Shown: piece by piece, positions 1 through 8,879 of the stretch
Layout of the letters: each line of letters starts with the position of its first letter
Position numbering within the stretch: the stretch's first letter is position 1
Source of the DNA: Streptomyces typhae
GTDB lineage: Bacteria; Actinomycetota; Actinomycetes; Streptomycetales; Streptomycetaceae
Direction: 5' to 3'
Assembly: GCF_009755605.1 (NCBI RefSeq)
Contig: NZ_WPNZ01000026.1
Coordinates: forward strand, 85,454 to 149,453
Length of the DNA stretch: 64,000 nt
Made by a program: the position numbers and the translations under genes
Notes under the pieces: generated by a model
The model's input: the letters and a program-made list of their open reading frames with translations, nothing else
Told to the model about the DNA's origin: nothing
Databases searched by the model: none

Positions 1-588
1 CGCTGCACCGTCGTGGACCGCCGGGGATTCGAGCGGGCGCAGCGAAAGTGGGCGGGGCTTCTGGGGGAGCCGGGGTTCCGGGGACAGGGCGGAGGGTGGA
101 GTCGCAGTCGACCGGACGTGGCGCACGTGTTCGCGTTCTGGGAGAGTCGTGCCTTCTACGACTCCTTCATGGCGCGCTCGCACGACCGGCTCGCCTCGGC
201 CCAGGTGGGTACGTACAAGAATCTCCAGGCCAAGCTCTTCGACCACCGCTTCGACGTGAAGACGGGCTTCGAGCCGCGCTTCACGGACGCGGACGTGGTG
301 CGGGTGGCGAACTGCCGCATCCATGAGGCGCGCGTGGAGAACTTCGCGCTGATGCAGGAGAAGGTGTGGAACCCCGCGATGGCGGGCTCGCCCGGCATGG
401 TGCGCGGACTCTTCGGAGAGGCGCCCGGCCACGAGTTCCTCGTCCTGTCGATGTGGCAGTCCGCCGCCGAGCACGGCAAGTACCGCGTGGAGCGGGTGGA
501 ACGGCTCGCGCTGCGCGCGCAGACGGAGGCCGACGTGGCGGCGATCACGGGGGATGTCGTGCACTTGGAGCCTTCCTGGACGGTGTGA
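1..588 (+). CDS. DUF4937 (YdbC-like) protein, 5' end cut by window
   Basis: The reading frame is open to the first base of the window (codons for R-C-T-V precede an internal GTG at 13), so the true start lies upstream and the gene is partial. The product is a small cytoplasmic protein of the DUF4937/YdbC type, a dimeric alpha-beta barrel-like fold of unknown function. Two similar halves are visible, each with an aromatic-rich strand and a helix (around VFAFWESRAFYDSF and FLVLSMWQSAAEHGKY), as expected for a duplicated ABM-like domain. No catalytic residues can be assigned. It converges on the TetR gene that follows. Confidence 0.75.
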   Translation, partial: RCTVVDRRGFERAQRKWAGLLGEPGFRGQGGGWSRSRPDVAHVFAFWESRAFYDSFMARSHDRLASAQVGTYKNLQAKLFDHRFDVKTGFEPRFTDADVVRVANCRIHEARVENFALMQEKVWNPAMAGSPGMVRGLFGEAPGHEFLVLSMWQSAAEHGKYRVERVERLALRAQTEADVAAITGDVVHLEPSWTV

Positions 589-630
589 AGGGAGTGGCTC
601 CTCGGTCACCGTCCACAGGAGCACGCGCGG

Positions 631-1317
631 TCAGCGCCTGGCGAACGCCCCCGCGCGCGCCGCGGCGAGCACCATCGCCGCGGTCTGGTCGGCAAGGGCC
701 GTGCCGACCGGTTCGCGGGTGATGAACAGGCGCAGCAGAAGCGGCGCCGAGACCGCGCGGACGAGCGCCGCCGCATCTGTGCCGCGTTCTGCCTCGCCCC
801 GCTCGACGGCTCGCTCGACGACTGCCTCGCAGCGCGCGAACCGTTCCGTGTAGAAGGCGCGCAGTGCGTCCGCCGCGCGCTCGGACTGGAACGAGGCGGC
901 GACGAAGGCGGTGGGCGCCGCGGCCTTCGACTCGTCCGCGAACGAGTCGACGACTTCACGCGCGAGCGCCCGCAGGTCGCCTTCCAGGCTGCCGGTGTCC
1001 GGCGGGGTCCAGGTGTCCTCGCCCGCCAGGTCGAGCGCGTCGGCCACCAGGCCTTCCAAGCCGCCCCAGCGCCGGTACAGCGTGGTCTTGTGCACGCCCG
1101 AGTGCTCGGCGACGTACTCGATGGTCAGGCCCGGATAGCCGTGATCGCTCAGCCCGTGCAGGACGGCGTCGCGGACGGCGGCGCGGGTACGGGCGGTGCG
1201 GCCGCCGGGCCGCCGGGTGCCCGGGGGAGGGGTGCCGGGCCCAGCGGAGGCCGGTGGGGGAGGGGCGCCGGCCCCTGACGTGGTGCTCTGGTCGGCGTGA
1301 ACGCCCTCATTCGTCAT
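631..1317 (-). CDS. TetR/AcrR family regulator
   Basis: Predicted DNA-binding repressor of 228 residues. After a Pro/Gly-rich N-terminal tail, a TetR-type HTH is visible at about residues 42-90 (LTIEYVAEHSGVHKTTLYRRW), followed by an all-helical ligand-binding domain. The ATG at 1317 is preferred because GAGGGACC lies just upstream; an in-frame ATG at 1401 would add 28 poorly structured residues. It is divergent from the ABC-F gene at 1522, so that gene is its most likely target along with itself. Ligand unknown. Confidence 0.85.
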   Translation of the reverse strand: MTNEGVHADQSTTSGAGAPPPPASAGPGTPPPGTRRPGGRTARTRAAVRDAVLHGLSDHGYPGLTIEYVAEHSGVHKTTLYRRWGGLEGLVADALDLAGEDTWTPPDTGSLEGDLRALAREVVDSFADESKAAAPTAFVAASFQSERAADALRAFYTERFARCEAVVERAVERGEAERGTDAAALVRAVSAPLLLRLFITREPVGTALADQTAAMVLAAARAGAFARR

Positions 1318-1421
1318 CTCGGTCCCTCGGGTTCTGCCGCGGTCGGTTCCGTCGATGCCCCCGACACCCGCACCCATGTCGGACATCCGCATCCCTGACA
1401 CATCTAATGGCTACTGCCGTT

Positions 1422-1460
1422 GCATTTATCGCGACGGGTGTGCCACACTCATCGTAATGC
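1422..1460. promoter_or_regulatory. Possible operator in TetR/ABC-F divergent promoter
   Basis: A perfect GTGTG-C-CACAC dyad lies at 1438-1448, framed by GCATT (1422-1426) and AATGC (1456-1460). It sits about 105 bp from the TetR start and about 60 bp from the ABC-F start, where a TetR repressor would be expected to act on both genes. Assignment is by position and symmetry only. Confidence 0.35.
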
Positions 1461-1521
1461 CACAAAGGTAGCGTTTGCTGGTTCCTTGGCGAACGCTGCA
1501 TGGACGGATCGGGGGGAGCCC

Positions 1522-3294
1522 ATGCCAACGCAGATCTCGGTACGCGGCGTGACCAAGGCGCGGGGCGAACGGCTCCTGCTGGACGGCGTCTCCCTGACGG
1601 TCAGGCCGGGCGAGCGCATAGGGATCGTGGGGGAGAACGGCGCGGGGAAGTCGACGCTCCTGAACCTCCTCGCCGGGCGCGCCCGGCCCGATCGGGGCGA
1701 GGTGACCACGGTCGCGGAGGGTGGGGCAGGGTTCCTCGCCCAGACACCGCACTTGCCCTCGGACCACTGCGTCGGGGACGCCATCGATCACGCCCTGTCC
1801 GAACTGCGTGCCATGGAGAGGCGCCTGCGCGATCTCGCATCCGCCCTGGACGGAGCCTCCGACACCACGCTCAGCGAGTACGGCGACCTCCTGACCGCCT
1901 ACGAACTGCGCGGGGGATACGAAGCCGACGCGCGCGTGGACAAGGCCATGCACGGTCTCGGCCTGGCCCACGTGGACCGCGCACGGCGGCTCGGCAGCCT
2001 CTCCGGCGGCGAGCAGGCGCGCCTCGGTCTCGCCTGCCTGATCGCCGCCGCACCCGAGGTGATGTTCCTCGACGAGCCGACCAACCACCTCGACGAGGGC
2101 GCCCTCGACTGGCTGGAGGCCGCCTTGCTGGCCCACCGTGGCACCGTCGTCGCGGTCTCCCACGACCGGATCTTCCTGGAGCGCGTCGCCACCGCGATCC
2201 TCGAAGTGGACGAAGCCCGCCGCGCGGTCGTGCGGTACGGCGACGGGTACCAAGGCCTGCTCGCCGAGCGCGCGGCGGCCAGGAAGCGCTGGGAGCAGGC
2301 CTACGCGCAGTGGTGCGAGGAGACGCGACGTCTGGAGGAGTTCACGCTGACCACGGCCCACGCGGTCGCCGGTGGCCGGGGGATGAAGGACAACAACAAA
2401 ATGGCGTACGACCGCGCGGGAGGCCGAGTGCAGGCATCCGTCGCGGGCCGCGTCCGCAACGCGCAGGAACGGCTGCGCCGGCTGCACGACGACCCCGTGC
2501 CCAAGCCGCCCGAACCACTGCGGTTCACCGCGCGACCTCTCGCTGGAGACGCTGGAGCCGCTGGAGGCGCTGGAGCCGCTGGAGCCGCTGAAGCCGCCGG
2601 AACTGCCCGAGCCGCCGGAGCCGCTGACACTGCCGGAACCGCCGGAACCGCCGGAACCGCCGGAACCGCCGGAACCTCCGAAGACGAGGGAGGCGGGAGA
2701 GGCGGGGGAGCTGTCGAGGGCGACCTGGTCACCCTGCGGGATGTACGGGTGGGGGACCGCTTGCACGTCCCGGACCTCACCGTCGCGTCCGGCCACCGAC
2801 TCCTGATCCACGGCGGCAACGGAGCGGGAAAATCCACCCTCCTGCGCATCATGGCGGGCGTACTCGAACCGGACGAGGGCACGGTCGTCCGCCGCGGCCG
2901 CATCGGCTATCTCGCCCAGGAGATCCCGGTGCGACGCCCCACCGAGCGGGTGCTCGCCACCTTCGGCAAGGGCCTGCCCCTCACCGAGGGCGAGCAGGCC
3001 GAGCTGCTCCTGTCCTACGGCCTGTTTCACCCCCGTGACCTGCACGTGCCCGTCGGTTCCCTCTCCGCGGGCCAGCGCCGCAGGCTCGCGCTCGCCCGGC
3101 TCCTCGCCCGGCCTGCGGACCTGCTGCTGCTCGACGAACCGGCGAATCACCTGGCCCTTTCCCTGGTGGAGGAGCTGGAAGAGGCCCTGGAGCGATGGAC
3201 GGGAGCCCTCGTCGTCGTGTCGCACGACCGGCTCCTGCGCCGCCGCTTCACCGGCCGAATACGCCGGATGGAGTCCGGCCGGCTACCCACCTGA
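1522..3294 (+). CDS. ABC-F family ATPase (ribosome protection or translation factor type)
   Basis: Soluble protein of 590 residues with two ABC ATPase domains and no membrane segments, the ABC-F architecture. First half: Walker A GENGAGKST, signature LSGGEQ, Walker B FLDEPTNHLD, switch VSHDR. Second half: Walker A GGNGAGKST, a slightly altered signature LSAGQ, Walker B LLDEPANHL, and VSHDR. Members bind the ribosomal E site and some, next to antibiotic clusters, protect against macrolides or lincosamides. The ATG at 1522 follows GGGGGGAG. The linker between domains is swollen by an Ala/Gly/Thr repeat. A divergent TetR gene suggests inducible expression. Drug specificity cannot be read from sequence. 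Confidence 0.85.
   Translation: MPTQISVRGVTKARGERLLLDGVSLTVRPGERIGIVGENGAGKSTLLNLLAGRARPDRGEVTTVAEGGAGFLAQTPHLPSDHCVGDAIDHALSELRAMERRLRDLASALDGASDTTLSEYGDLLTAYELRGGYEADARVDKAMHGLGLAHVDRARRLGSLSGGEQARLGLACLIAAAPEVMFLDEPTNHLDEGALDWLEAALLAHRGTVVAVSHDRIFLERVATAILEVDEARRAVVRYGDGYQGLLAERAAARKRWEQAYAQWCEETRRLEEFTLTTAHAVAGGRGMKDNNKMAYDRAGGRVQASVAGRVRNAQERLRRLHDDPVPKPPEPLRFTARPLAGDAGAAGGAGAAGAAEAAGTARAAGAADTAGTAGTAGTAGTAGTSEDEGGGRGGGAVEGDLVTLRDVRVGDRLHVPDLTVASGHRLLIHGGNGAGKSTLLRIMAGVLEPDEGTVVRRGRIGYLAQEIPVRRPTERVLATFGKGLPLTEGEQAELLLSYGLFHPRDLHVPVGSLSAGQRRRLALARLLARPADLLLLDEPANHLALSLVEELEEALERWTGALVVVSHDRLLRRRFTGRIRRMESGRLPT
2542..2677 (+). repeat. Tandem repeats in ABC-F inter-domain linker
   Basis: Two short repeat families run together: CTGGAGCCG-like 9-mers, then four or five perfect copies of GCCGGAACC (about 2634-2677). 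They encode an Ala/Gly/Thr-rich linker (AGTAGTAGT type). The length of this stretch is probably variable between strains. Confidence 0.8.
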
Positions 3295-3328
3295 GCGGCC
3301 CGGGGAGGGCCCGATCTAGGGTCGACCC

Positions 3329-3988
3329 ATGGCACGACCGCGGCGCATCGTTCTCGTCCGGCACGGAGAATCGGCAGGAAACGCCGACGACACCGTGTAC
3401 GAACGCGAGCCCGACCACGCTCTCGCGCTCACCGAGACCGGCCTCCAGCAGGCGGAGGACACCGGGAAACGGCTGCGCGACCTGTTCGGTCGGGAACGGG
3501 TGAGCGTGTACGTCTCGCCCTACCGGCGCACCCACGAGACCTTCCGGATGCTGCGCCTCGACCCCGATCTGGTCCGGGTGCGGGAGGAGCCACGGCTGCG
3601 CGAGCAGGACTGGGGGAACTGGCAGGACAGGGACGACGTCAGGCTGCAGAAGGCCTACCGCGACGCCTACGGGCACTTCTTCTACCGCTTCGCCCAGGGC
3701 GAGTCCGGTGCCGATGTCTACGACCGCGTCGGGGCCTTCCTGGAGAGCCTGTACCGCAGCTTCGAGGCCCCCGACCACCCGCCGAACGTCCTGCTGGTCA
3801 CGCACGGGCTCACCATGCGGCTGTTCTGCATGCGCTGGTTCCACTGGTCGGTGGCCGAGTTCGAATCGCTCTCCAACCCGGGCAACGGCGAGACGCGAGT
3901 ACTGGTGCTCGGCGAGGACGGCAAGTACACACTGGACCGGCCGTTCGAGCGCTGGCGGGAGCCGGAACCGTACGGCATCACCGGATAG
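3329..3988 (+). CDS. Histidine phosphatase family protein (phosphoglycerate mutase-like)
   Basis: 219 residues. The N-terminal VLVRHGESAGN is the RHG phosphohistidine motif of the branch-1 histidine phosphatases; the second catalytic His is in LLVTHGLTMR near residue 160, and an acidic residue follows REQDWGNW. Such proteins dephosphorylate small molecules or proteins; the substrate is not predictable. The gene follows the ABC-F gene after 34 bp and is 12 bp upstream of the ADP-ribosylglycohydrolase, so the latter two are probably co-transcribed. Confidence 0.85.
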   Translation: MARPRRIVLVRHGESAGNADDTVYEREPDHALALTETGLQQAEDTGKRLRDLFGRERVSVYVSPYRRTHETFRMLRLDPDLVRVREEPRLREQDWGNWQDRDDVRLQKAYRDAYGHFFYRFAQGESGADVYDRVGAFLESLYRSFEAPDHPPNVLLVTHGLTMRLFCMRWFHWSVAEFESLSNPGNGETRVLVLGEDGKYTLDRPFERWREPEPYGITG

Positions 3989-4000
3989 AGTGACAGGGCG

Positions 4001-4984
4001 ATGACCGCTGACCTCTCTCATGACCGGCGCCTGAGCCGCGCGCTCGCCAGCTTGCGTGGTCTCGCGGTGGGCGACGCGCTGGGTTCCCAGTTCTTCAAGC
4101 CCGCGCACCACCCGCTGCTCAAGCGGCGCGAGCTGCCCGACGGCCCCTGGCCCTGGACCGACGACACCGAGATGGCCTGCTCTGTCCTGGCCGTACTCGC
4201 CGCCCACGGCAGGATCGACCAGGACGCCCTGGCCGCGTCCTTCGCCGAGCACCACCACGCCGACCGGGGGTACGGCCCCGCGGTGAGTCGGCTGCTCGGC
4301 GGGATCCGCGCCGGCGGGGACTGGCGGGAACTGGCTTCCGCCCTGTTCAAGGGCCAGGGCTCCTGGGGCAACGGGGCGTCGATGCGGATCGCTCCGCTCG
4401 GCGCCTGGTACGCCGAGGACCCTGAGCAGGCGACCCACCAGGCGGAGATCTCGGCCTATCCGACCCATCAGCACCGCGAGGCCGTCGTGGGCGCCATGGC
4501 CGTGGCAGCGGCGGCCGCTCTGGCGGCGGATCCCGCGGGACCACCGGCTCCCAAGGCCCTGCTCGACGGCGTCATCGACCTGGTGCCCCGCAGTGCTGTC
4601 GGTGCCGGGCTGCGCCGGGCGCGGGACATGCTCGACTACGACGACGCCGGGACGGTGGCTGCCGTCCTGGGCTGCGGTCGACGCACGACGGCCCATGACA
4701 CGGTGCCGTTCGCGCTGTGGTCCGCGGCACGGGCCCTCGGCGACTACGAGCGGGCCTTCTGGGCCACCGTCCAGGTAGGCGGTGACATGGACACCACCTG
4801 CGCGATCGTGGGCGGAGTCGTCTCCACCGGTGCGGAGGGGGCACCGCCCGCGTCATGGCTGGAGCGGGCCGAGCCCCTGCCCGCGTGGGCACCGGCGGCC
4901 GCGGCCCGAGAGGCCCGAGTGGGCACCGGCGGCCGCGGCCTGGGATGCCCGCGCAGGGCGGCCGCGGCCTGGGGTGCCCGGTGA
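4001..4984 (+). CDS. ADP-ribosylglycohydrolase family protein
   Basis: 327 residues. Predicted binuclear-metal hydrolase that removes ADP-ribose from proteins or small molecules. The metal-binding motifs are visible: WTDDTEM near residue 50, GNGASMR near 125, and GGDMDTTCAIVGG near 265. The start follows the phosphatase stop by 12 bp with AGGG upstream, indicating an operon. The last about 40 residues (Ala/Gly/Arg-rich) are encoded by a duplicated stretch around 4885-4960 and look like a slippage-derived tail. The gene converges on the MFS gene. Confidence 0.88.
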   Translation: MTADLSHDRRLSRALASLRGLAVGDALGSQFFKPAHHPLLKRRELPDGPWPWTDDTEMACSVLAVLAAHGRIDQDALAASFAEHHHADRGYGPAVSRLLGGIRAGGDWRELASALFKGQGSWGNGASMRIAPLGAWYAEDPEQATHQAEISAYPTHQHREAVVGAMAVAAAAALAADPAGPPAPKALLDGVIDLVPRSAVGAGLRRARDMLDYDDAGTVAAVLGCGRRTTAHDTVPFALWSAARALGDYERAFWATVQVGGDMDTTCAIVGGVVSTGAEGAPPASWLERAEPLPAWAPAAAAREARVGTGGRGLGCPRRAAAAWGAR

Positions 4985-5033
4985 GCACCGGACCTGGTCT
5001 GCCGCCGCGCTGGCCCGGTACCCACGGCTTCCG

Positions 5034-6590
5034 TCAGCCTCCGGCCGGGCCTGCCGCGCCCGCCGTACCGGCGAGTGCGTCCAGGTCGCTCTTGCGCACC
5101 CGGATCACCAGCACGGCCGTGATCAGCGCGAGCACGGCCATGGCGACGGCAGGGATGAAGGCCGTGGAAATGCCGGCGGACAGCACCTCGTGACCCCAGG
5201 GGGCGGGCAGCTCGCCGGTCTCGGCGAATGACGCCTTCTCCTGCGGGGACGCGTTCGCCATGAAGTCAGGGACCTGTTCCTTGGCCTCGTCCCTGCTCGC
5301 CGTACCGAAGACGGTGGTCAGAATGGACAGGCCGAGGGAGCCGCCCACCTGCTGTGTCGCGTTGAGCAGCCCCGACGCGGCGCCCGCCTCGTGCGCGGCG
5401 ACCCCGGACACCGCGGTCAGCGTCAGCGTCACGAAGTTCAGGCCCATGCCGAAGCCGAACAGCAGCATCGGCCCGAGCACCCCGCCCGCGTACGAACTGT
5501 CCGGGGTGATGAACGTCTGCCACCCGAGGCCCAGGGCGACGATGGCCGAGCCGACCACCATGAACGGCTTGGGCCCGAGGACCGGAAGGAAACGCTGCGA
5601 CAGACCGGCGCCGATCACGATGGCGACCGTGACGGGCAGGAAGGCGAGACCGGCCTCGATGGGTGTGTAGTCCAGGACGTTCTGGACGAAGAGCACGATG
5701 AAGAAGAACATGCCGAACATGGCCGCGGCCAGGCTGAGCATGATCACGTACGTTCCCGAGCGGTTGCGGTCCGCGAACATCTTCAGTGGCGTGATCGGTT
5801 CCTTGGCCCGGCTCTCGATGAGGACGAAGGCGAGCAGCAGCACGATCGCCGCGCCGAACGAACCCAGGGTGAGACTGTCGCGCCAGCCTTCCTCGGCCGC
5901 CCTGATGAAGCCGTAGACCAGCGCGGCCATGCCGGCGGTCGAGGTCAGTGCGCCCAAGAAGTCGAAACGGCCCGGATGCCGTTCGGACTCGCTGATGTAG
6001 AGCGGCGTGAGGAAGGCGATCAGCAGGCCGATGGGCACGTTCACGAACAGCACCCAGCGCCAGTCCAGCCACTCGGTGAGCATGCCGCCCGCGAGCAGGC
6101 CGATCGCGCCGCCACCCGCGGAGACGGCGGCGAACACACCGAACGCGCGGTTCCGCTCGGGCCCTTCGGGGAACGTCGTGGTGATCAGGGCGAGTGAGGT
6201 GGGCGAAGCGATCGCGCCACCGACGCCTTGGAGGGCGCGCGCCGCGAGCAACTGCCAGGGTTCCTGGGCGAATCCACCGAGGAGCGACGCGGCGGTGAAG
6301 AGCAGGATGCCCGTCATGAACACACGGCGGCGGCCCAGGATGTCACCGGCACGACCGCCGAGAAGCAGCAGACCGCCGAAGGTGAGGGTGTACGCGCTCA
6401 CGACCCAAGTGAGGTCCGTCGTGGAGAACTTGAGTGCGTCCTGAATGTGCGGGAGCGCGATGTTCACAATCGTCGCGTCCAGTACGACCATGAGCTGGCA
6501 GGCGGCGATGATGGTGAGCGCGAGATTGGGATGGCCTTCGCGGCGAGCCGCGCCAGGCTTCTGATCATGAGTCAACTGAGAGGTTGTCAC
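5034..6590 (-). CDS. MFS drug transporter, DHA2 (EmrB/QacA) type
   Basis: 518-residue inner-membrane protein with about 14 predicted transmembrane segments, typical of DHA2 proton-coupled exporters. The motif GRAGDILGRRRVF after helix 2 is the conserved MFS loop motif A, and a motif C-like Gly-rich segment (GGGAIGLLAGG) follows in helix 5. The start is GTG at 6590 with GGGGGA upstream. It is divergent from a TetR gene and the shared intergenic region holds two identical palindromes, so export is probably repressed until a ligand binds the regulator. Substrate unknown; multidrug export is likely. Confidence 0.9.
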   Translation of the reverse strand: MTTSQLTHDQKPGAARREGHPNLALTIIAACQLMVVLDATIVNIALPHIQDALKFSTTDLTWVVSAYTLTFGGLLLLGGRAGDILGRRRVFMTGILLFTAASLLGGFAQEPWQLLAARALQGVGGAIASPTSLALITTTFPEGPERNRAFGVFAAVSAGGGAIGLLAGGMLTEWLDWRWVLFVNVPIGLLIAFLTPLYISESERHPGRFDFLGALTSTAGMAALVYGFIRAAEEGWRDSLTLGSFGAAIVLLLAFVLIESRAKEPITPLKMFADRNRSGTYVIMLSLAAAMFGMFFFIVLFVQNVLDYTPIEAGLAFLPVTVAIVIGAGLSQRFLPVLGPKPFMVVGSAIVALGLGWQTFITPDSSYAGGVLGPMLLFGFGMGLNFVTLTLTAVSGVAAHEAGAASGLLNATQQVGGSLGLSILTTVFGTASRDEAKEQVPDFMANASPQEKASFAETGELPAPWGHEVLSAGISTAFIPAVAMAVLALITAVLVIRVRKSDLDALAGTAGAAGPAGG

Positions 6591-6613
6591 TATGGATCCC
6601 CCACAAGTGCCTT

Positions 6614-6633
6614 AGTGAACGCAAGCGTTCACT
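6614..6633. promoter_or_regulatory. TetR operator, copy 1
   Basis: AGTGAACGCAAGCGTTCACT: 9-bp perfect arms around a 2-bp centre. It ends 24 bp upstream of the MFS start codon, so binding would block that promoter or its early transcript. An identical copy lies 49 bp away. Confidence 0.85.
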
Positions 6634-6662
6634 TTGGCGCTACACGGTAGTGACACCATGGC

Positions 6663-6682
6663 AGTGAACGCAAGCGTTCACT
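6663..6682. promoter_or_regulatory. TetR operator, copy 2
   Basis: Second, base-for-base identical copy of the 20-bp palindrome, 34 bp upstream of the TetR start codon. Its position suggests autoregulation of the TetR gene; with copy 1 it covers the whole divergent promoter. Confidence 0.85.
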
Positions 6683-6715
6683 AGGGACGTCACTGATCTC
6701 AACGGAGATGTGCAG

Positions 6716-7330
6716 ATGGTTACTTCGCGCTGGACGGCCGCTCCTTCCCGGGCAGCCTCCTCGCGCCGTCGAGGTCCTGTGCTGGAGCGCGCGATTCTCG
6801 ATTCCGCGCTGGAGCAGCTCAGCACCGTCGGCTGGAGCGGGCTGACGATGGAGGGGGTCGCCGCGGGCGCGCAGACGGGCAAGGCCGCGGTCTACCGCCG
6901 CTGGCCGTCCAAGCAGGATCTGGTTGTCGACGCCTTGCAGGCCGGGCTGCCGAAACCCGAGGACGTTCCCGACTGTGGAAGCGTCCGGGAGGATCTGCTC
7001 CAGATGTGCCGCCAGATGCGCTCGGCGATGACGTCACGCACCGGCTACGCCTTGATGTCCGTAATTCACGAATGCGATATGGCAACCGCCAAACGCTTCC
7101 AAGAGGTGATCGTCGCGGGTGTCATCGAACCCAGCGTGGAACTCATCAGGCAGGTCATGCAGCGCGGAGTGGAGCGTGGAGAGGTCCGTTCCGCCGCAAC
7201 GGACGAGTTTGTCTGCGATGTCATTCCGGCGATGATGATGTATCGCTCCAAGGTGTGCGCGAGCGAATGGCCGGATGAGGAATTCATTCGGCTCATCGAC
7301 CAGGTCGTGATGCCGATGCTGCGCCCCTGA
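6716..7330 (+). CDS. TetR family regulator of the adjacent exporter
   Basis: 204 residues. The TetR HTH is at about residues 20-65 (LTMEGVAAGAQTGKAAVYRRW), followed by a helical C-terminal domain of TetR_C type. The ATG at 6716 is chosen because GGAG lies 8 bp upstream; a GTG at 6710 is the alternative. Divergent from the DHA2 exporter, with two perfect operators in the 125-bp gap, it fits the classical local repressor of a drug pump. Confidence 0.88.
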   Translation: MVTSRWTAAPSRAASSRRRGPVLERAILDSALEQLSTVGWSGLTMEGVAAGAQTGKAAVYRRWPSKQDLVVDALQAGLPKPEDVPDCGSVREDLLQMCRQMRSAMTSRTGYALMSVIHECDMATAKRFQEVIVAGVIEPSVELIRQVMQRGVERGEVRSAATDEFVCDVIPAMMMYRSKVCASEWPDEEFIRLIDQVVMPMLRP

Positions 7331-7413
7331 GGTGCGCCCCTGAGGTGCGGCGCGCGGGTTCTGCGACCCGGGGTGTCGTGAGTGGCCACCGGCGGCGTAC
7401 GCTGTCTGGCGCC

Positions 7414-8115
7414 ATGCCGTACGAAGCACCCACCCACACCGTCGAGCGCTCCTTGCGCGCCACCACCGGAGCGAAGATCGTCGCCGGTGTCGACGAGGTC
7501 GGGCGCGGTGCCTGGGCCGGGCCGGTCACTGTCTGCGCGGCGGTGACGGGACTGCGCCGGCCGCCCGAGGGGCTCACGGACTCCAAACTGATCACCCCCA
7601 AGCGACGTCTCGAACTCGCCGAGGTGCTGGAGGGCTGGGTCACGGCACACGCCCTCGGTCACGCCTCGCACGAGGAGATCGACGACCTGGGGATGACAGC
7701 CGCGCTGCGGCTGGCCGCGGTCCGTGCACTCGAGGGGCTGCCGGTCCGCCCGGAAGCCGTCATTCTCGACGGGAAGCACAACTACCTCGGGACGCCGTGG
7801 CAGGTCCGTACGGTCATCAAGGGCGATCAGTCCTGCGTGGCCGTCGCTGCGGCATCGGTGATCGCCAAGGTTCGGCGCGACAAAATGATGGCCGAACTGG
7901 GTATCGAACATGCAGACTTCGGTTTTGCGGCCAACGCCGGTTATCCGTCGCCGGTGCACAAGGCCGCACTGGCGGAACGGGGCCCCACGCCCTACCACCG
8001 GCTCACGTGGGCGTATCTTGATGCGCTGCCCCAGTGGCGGCATCTCAAGAAGGCCCGCAACTGGGCGGAGGGAAACGTTCCGGAAATTGAGGGCCAGCTC
8101 GGCTTTGATTTTTGA
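7414..8115 (+). CDS. rnhB: Ribonuclease HII
   Basis: 233 residues. Endonuclease that cuts the RNA strand of RNA-DNA hybrids and single ribonucleotides in DNA. The hallmark GVDEVGRGAWAGPV at about residue 28 supplies the first catalytic Asp and Glu, and ILDGKHNYL and SVIAKVRRDKMM contain the later conserved residues. Length is usual for bacterial RNase HII. The ATG at 7414 is the start matching the family. The next gene on the same strand begins 77 bp downstream. Confidence 0.95.
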   Translation: MPYEAPTHTVERSLRATTGAKIVAGVDEVGRGAWAGPVTVCAAVTGLRRPPEGLTDSKLITPKRRLELAEVLEGWVTAHALGHASHEEIDDLGMTAALRLAAVRALEGLPVRPEAVILDGKHNYLGTPWQVRTVIKGDQSCVAVAAASVIAKVRRDKMMAELGIEHADFGFAANAGYPSPVHKAALAERGPTPYHRLTWAYLDALPQWRHLKKARNWAEGNVPEIEGQLGFDF

Positions 8116-8192
8116 TGTTTTCCGCAGTTCCGGTCGCACTCAGGTGCCACCCGCCGACGCGTGTCGCATCGGCGTTTGATAGACAACAACGC

Positions 8193-8879
8193 ATGCCTCT
8201 CATTCCCGAGGAGCCTCAGATTCACGAGAGTGCCCAGGGTCCCCGCGCCACGCCGGCCAGCAGCCGTACCGCGCCGACCCCCCGCCCCGTACCCGGTCCG
8301 CGTCCCGCGGCGCCGCCGCGGCCCGGCCGTCCGGGTTCTGCCCGGCCGACGCCGCCCGCTCAGCGAGCGACGCGTGAACCGGCCGCCAAGCCTGGGCCCA
8401 CCGCCCTGGCCGTGAAGCCGGAGCCCTCGGCTCCCGCAGCCCCCGTACCTTCCGCCACCGGCGCCTCCGCCACCGGGCCTTCCACCGCGGTACCGCAGAT
8501 CCAGCTGATCCCGGCTGCTGTGGACGGCGCGCTGGACGCGGCCGAGGAAGCCGTCGACCTGCTGCTCGACTCGGGTCGTGCCCCCGGCGACATCCTGGTG
8601 ATCACCACCGGCGAACGTCACCCGTGGGCCACGCACGAGCTGTCCTTCGGCGAGGACGCCTACTGGGCACTGCACGATGCCGGAGACGACGTCTTCTACG
8701 CCGACGCCGCCGCCCTGCCCCGTGCCGCCGCCCGTCCCGTGGTCGTCGTGGCCCTGAACGGTGGCAGCGAGGAAACGGCCGTCGCGGCCTTGCCGACCGC
8801 GCTCACCCGGGCCGGGACCCTGCTGGTCGTCTGCGGTGACCCGCAGCGGATCAACGCGATGCTGGGCGCGGGCGTCTGA
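8193..8879 (+). CDS. Conserved Streptomyces hypothetical protein
   Basis: 228 residues, unknown function. The first 100 residues are a disordered Pro/Ala/Arg-rich tail; residues about 105-228 form a compact alpha/beta domain with several hydrophobic strands (DILVITTGERHPW, PVVVVALNGGS, LLVVCGDP), suggestive of a Rossmann-like fold without a recognisable nucleotide motif. It follows rnhB and may be co-transcribed with it. Confidence 0.7.
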   Translation: MPLIPEEPQIHESAQGPRATPASSRTAPTPRPVPGPRPAAPPRPGRPGSARPTPPAQRATREPAAKPGPTALAVKPEPSAPAAPVPSATGASATGPSTAVPQIQLIPAAVDGALDAAEEAVDLLLDSGRAPGDILVITTGERHPWATHELSFGEDAYWALHDAGDDVFYADAAALPRAAARPVVVVALNGGSEETAVAALPTALTRAGTLLVVCGDPQRINAMLGAGV

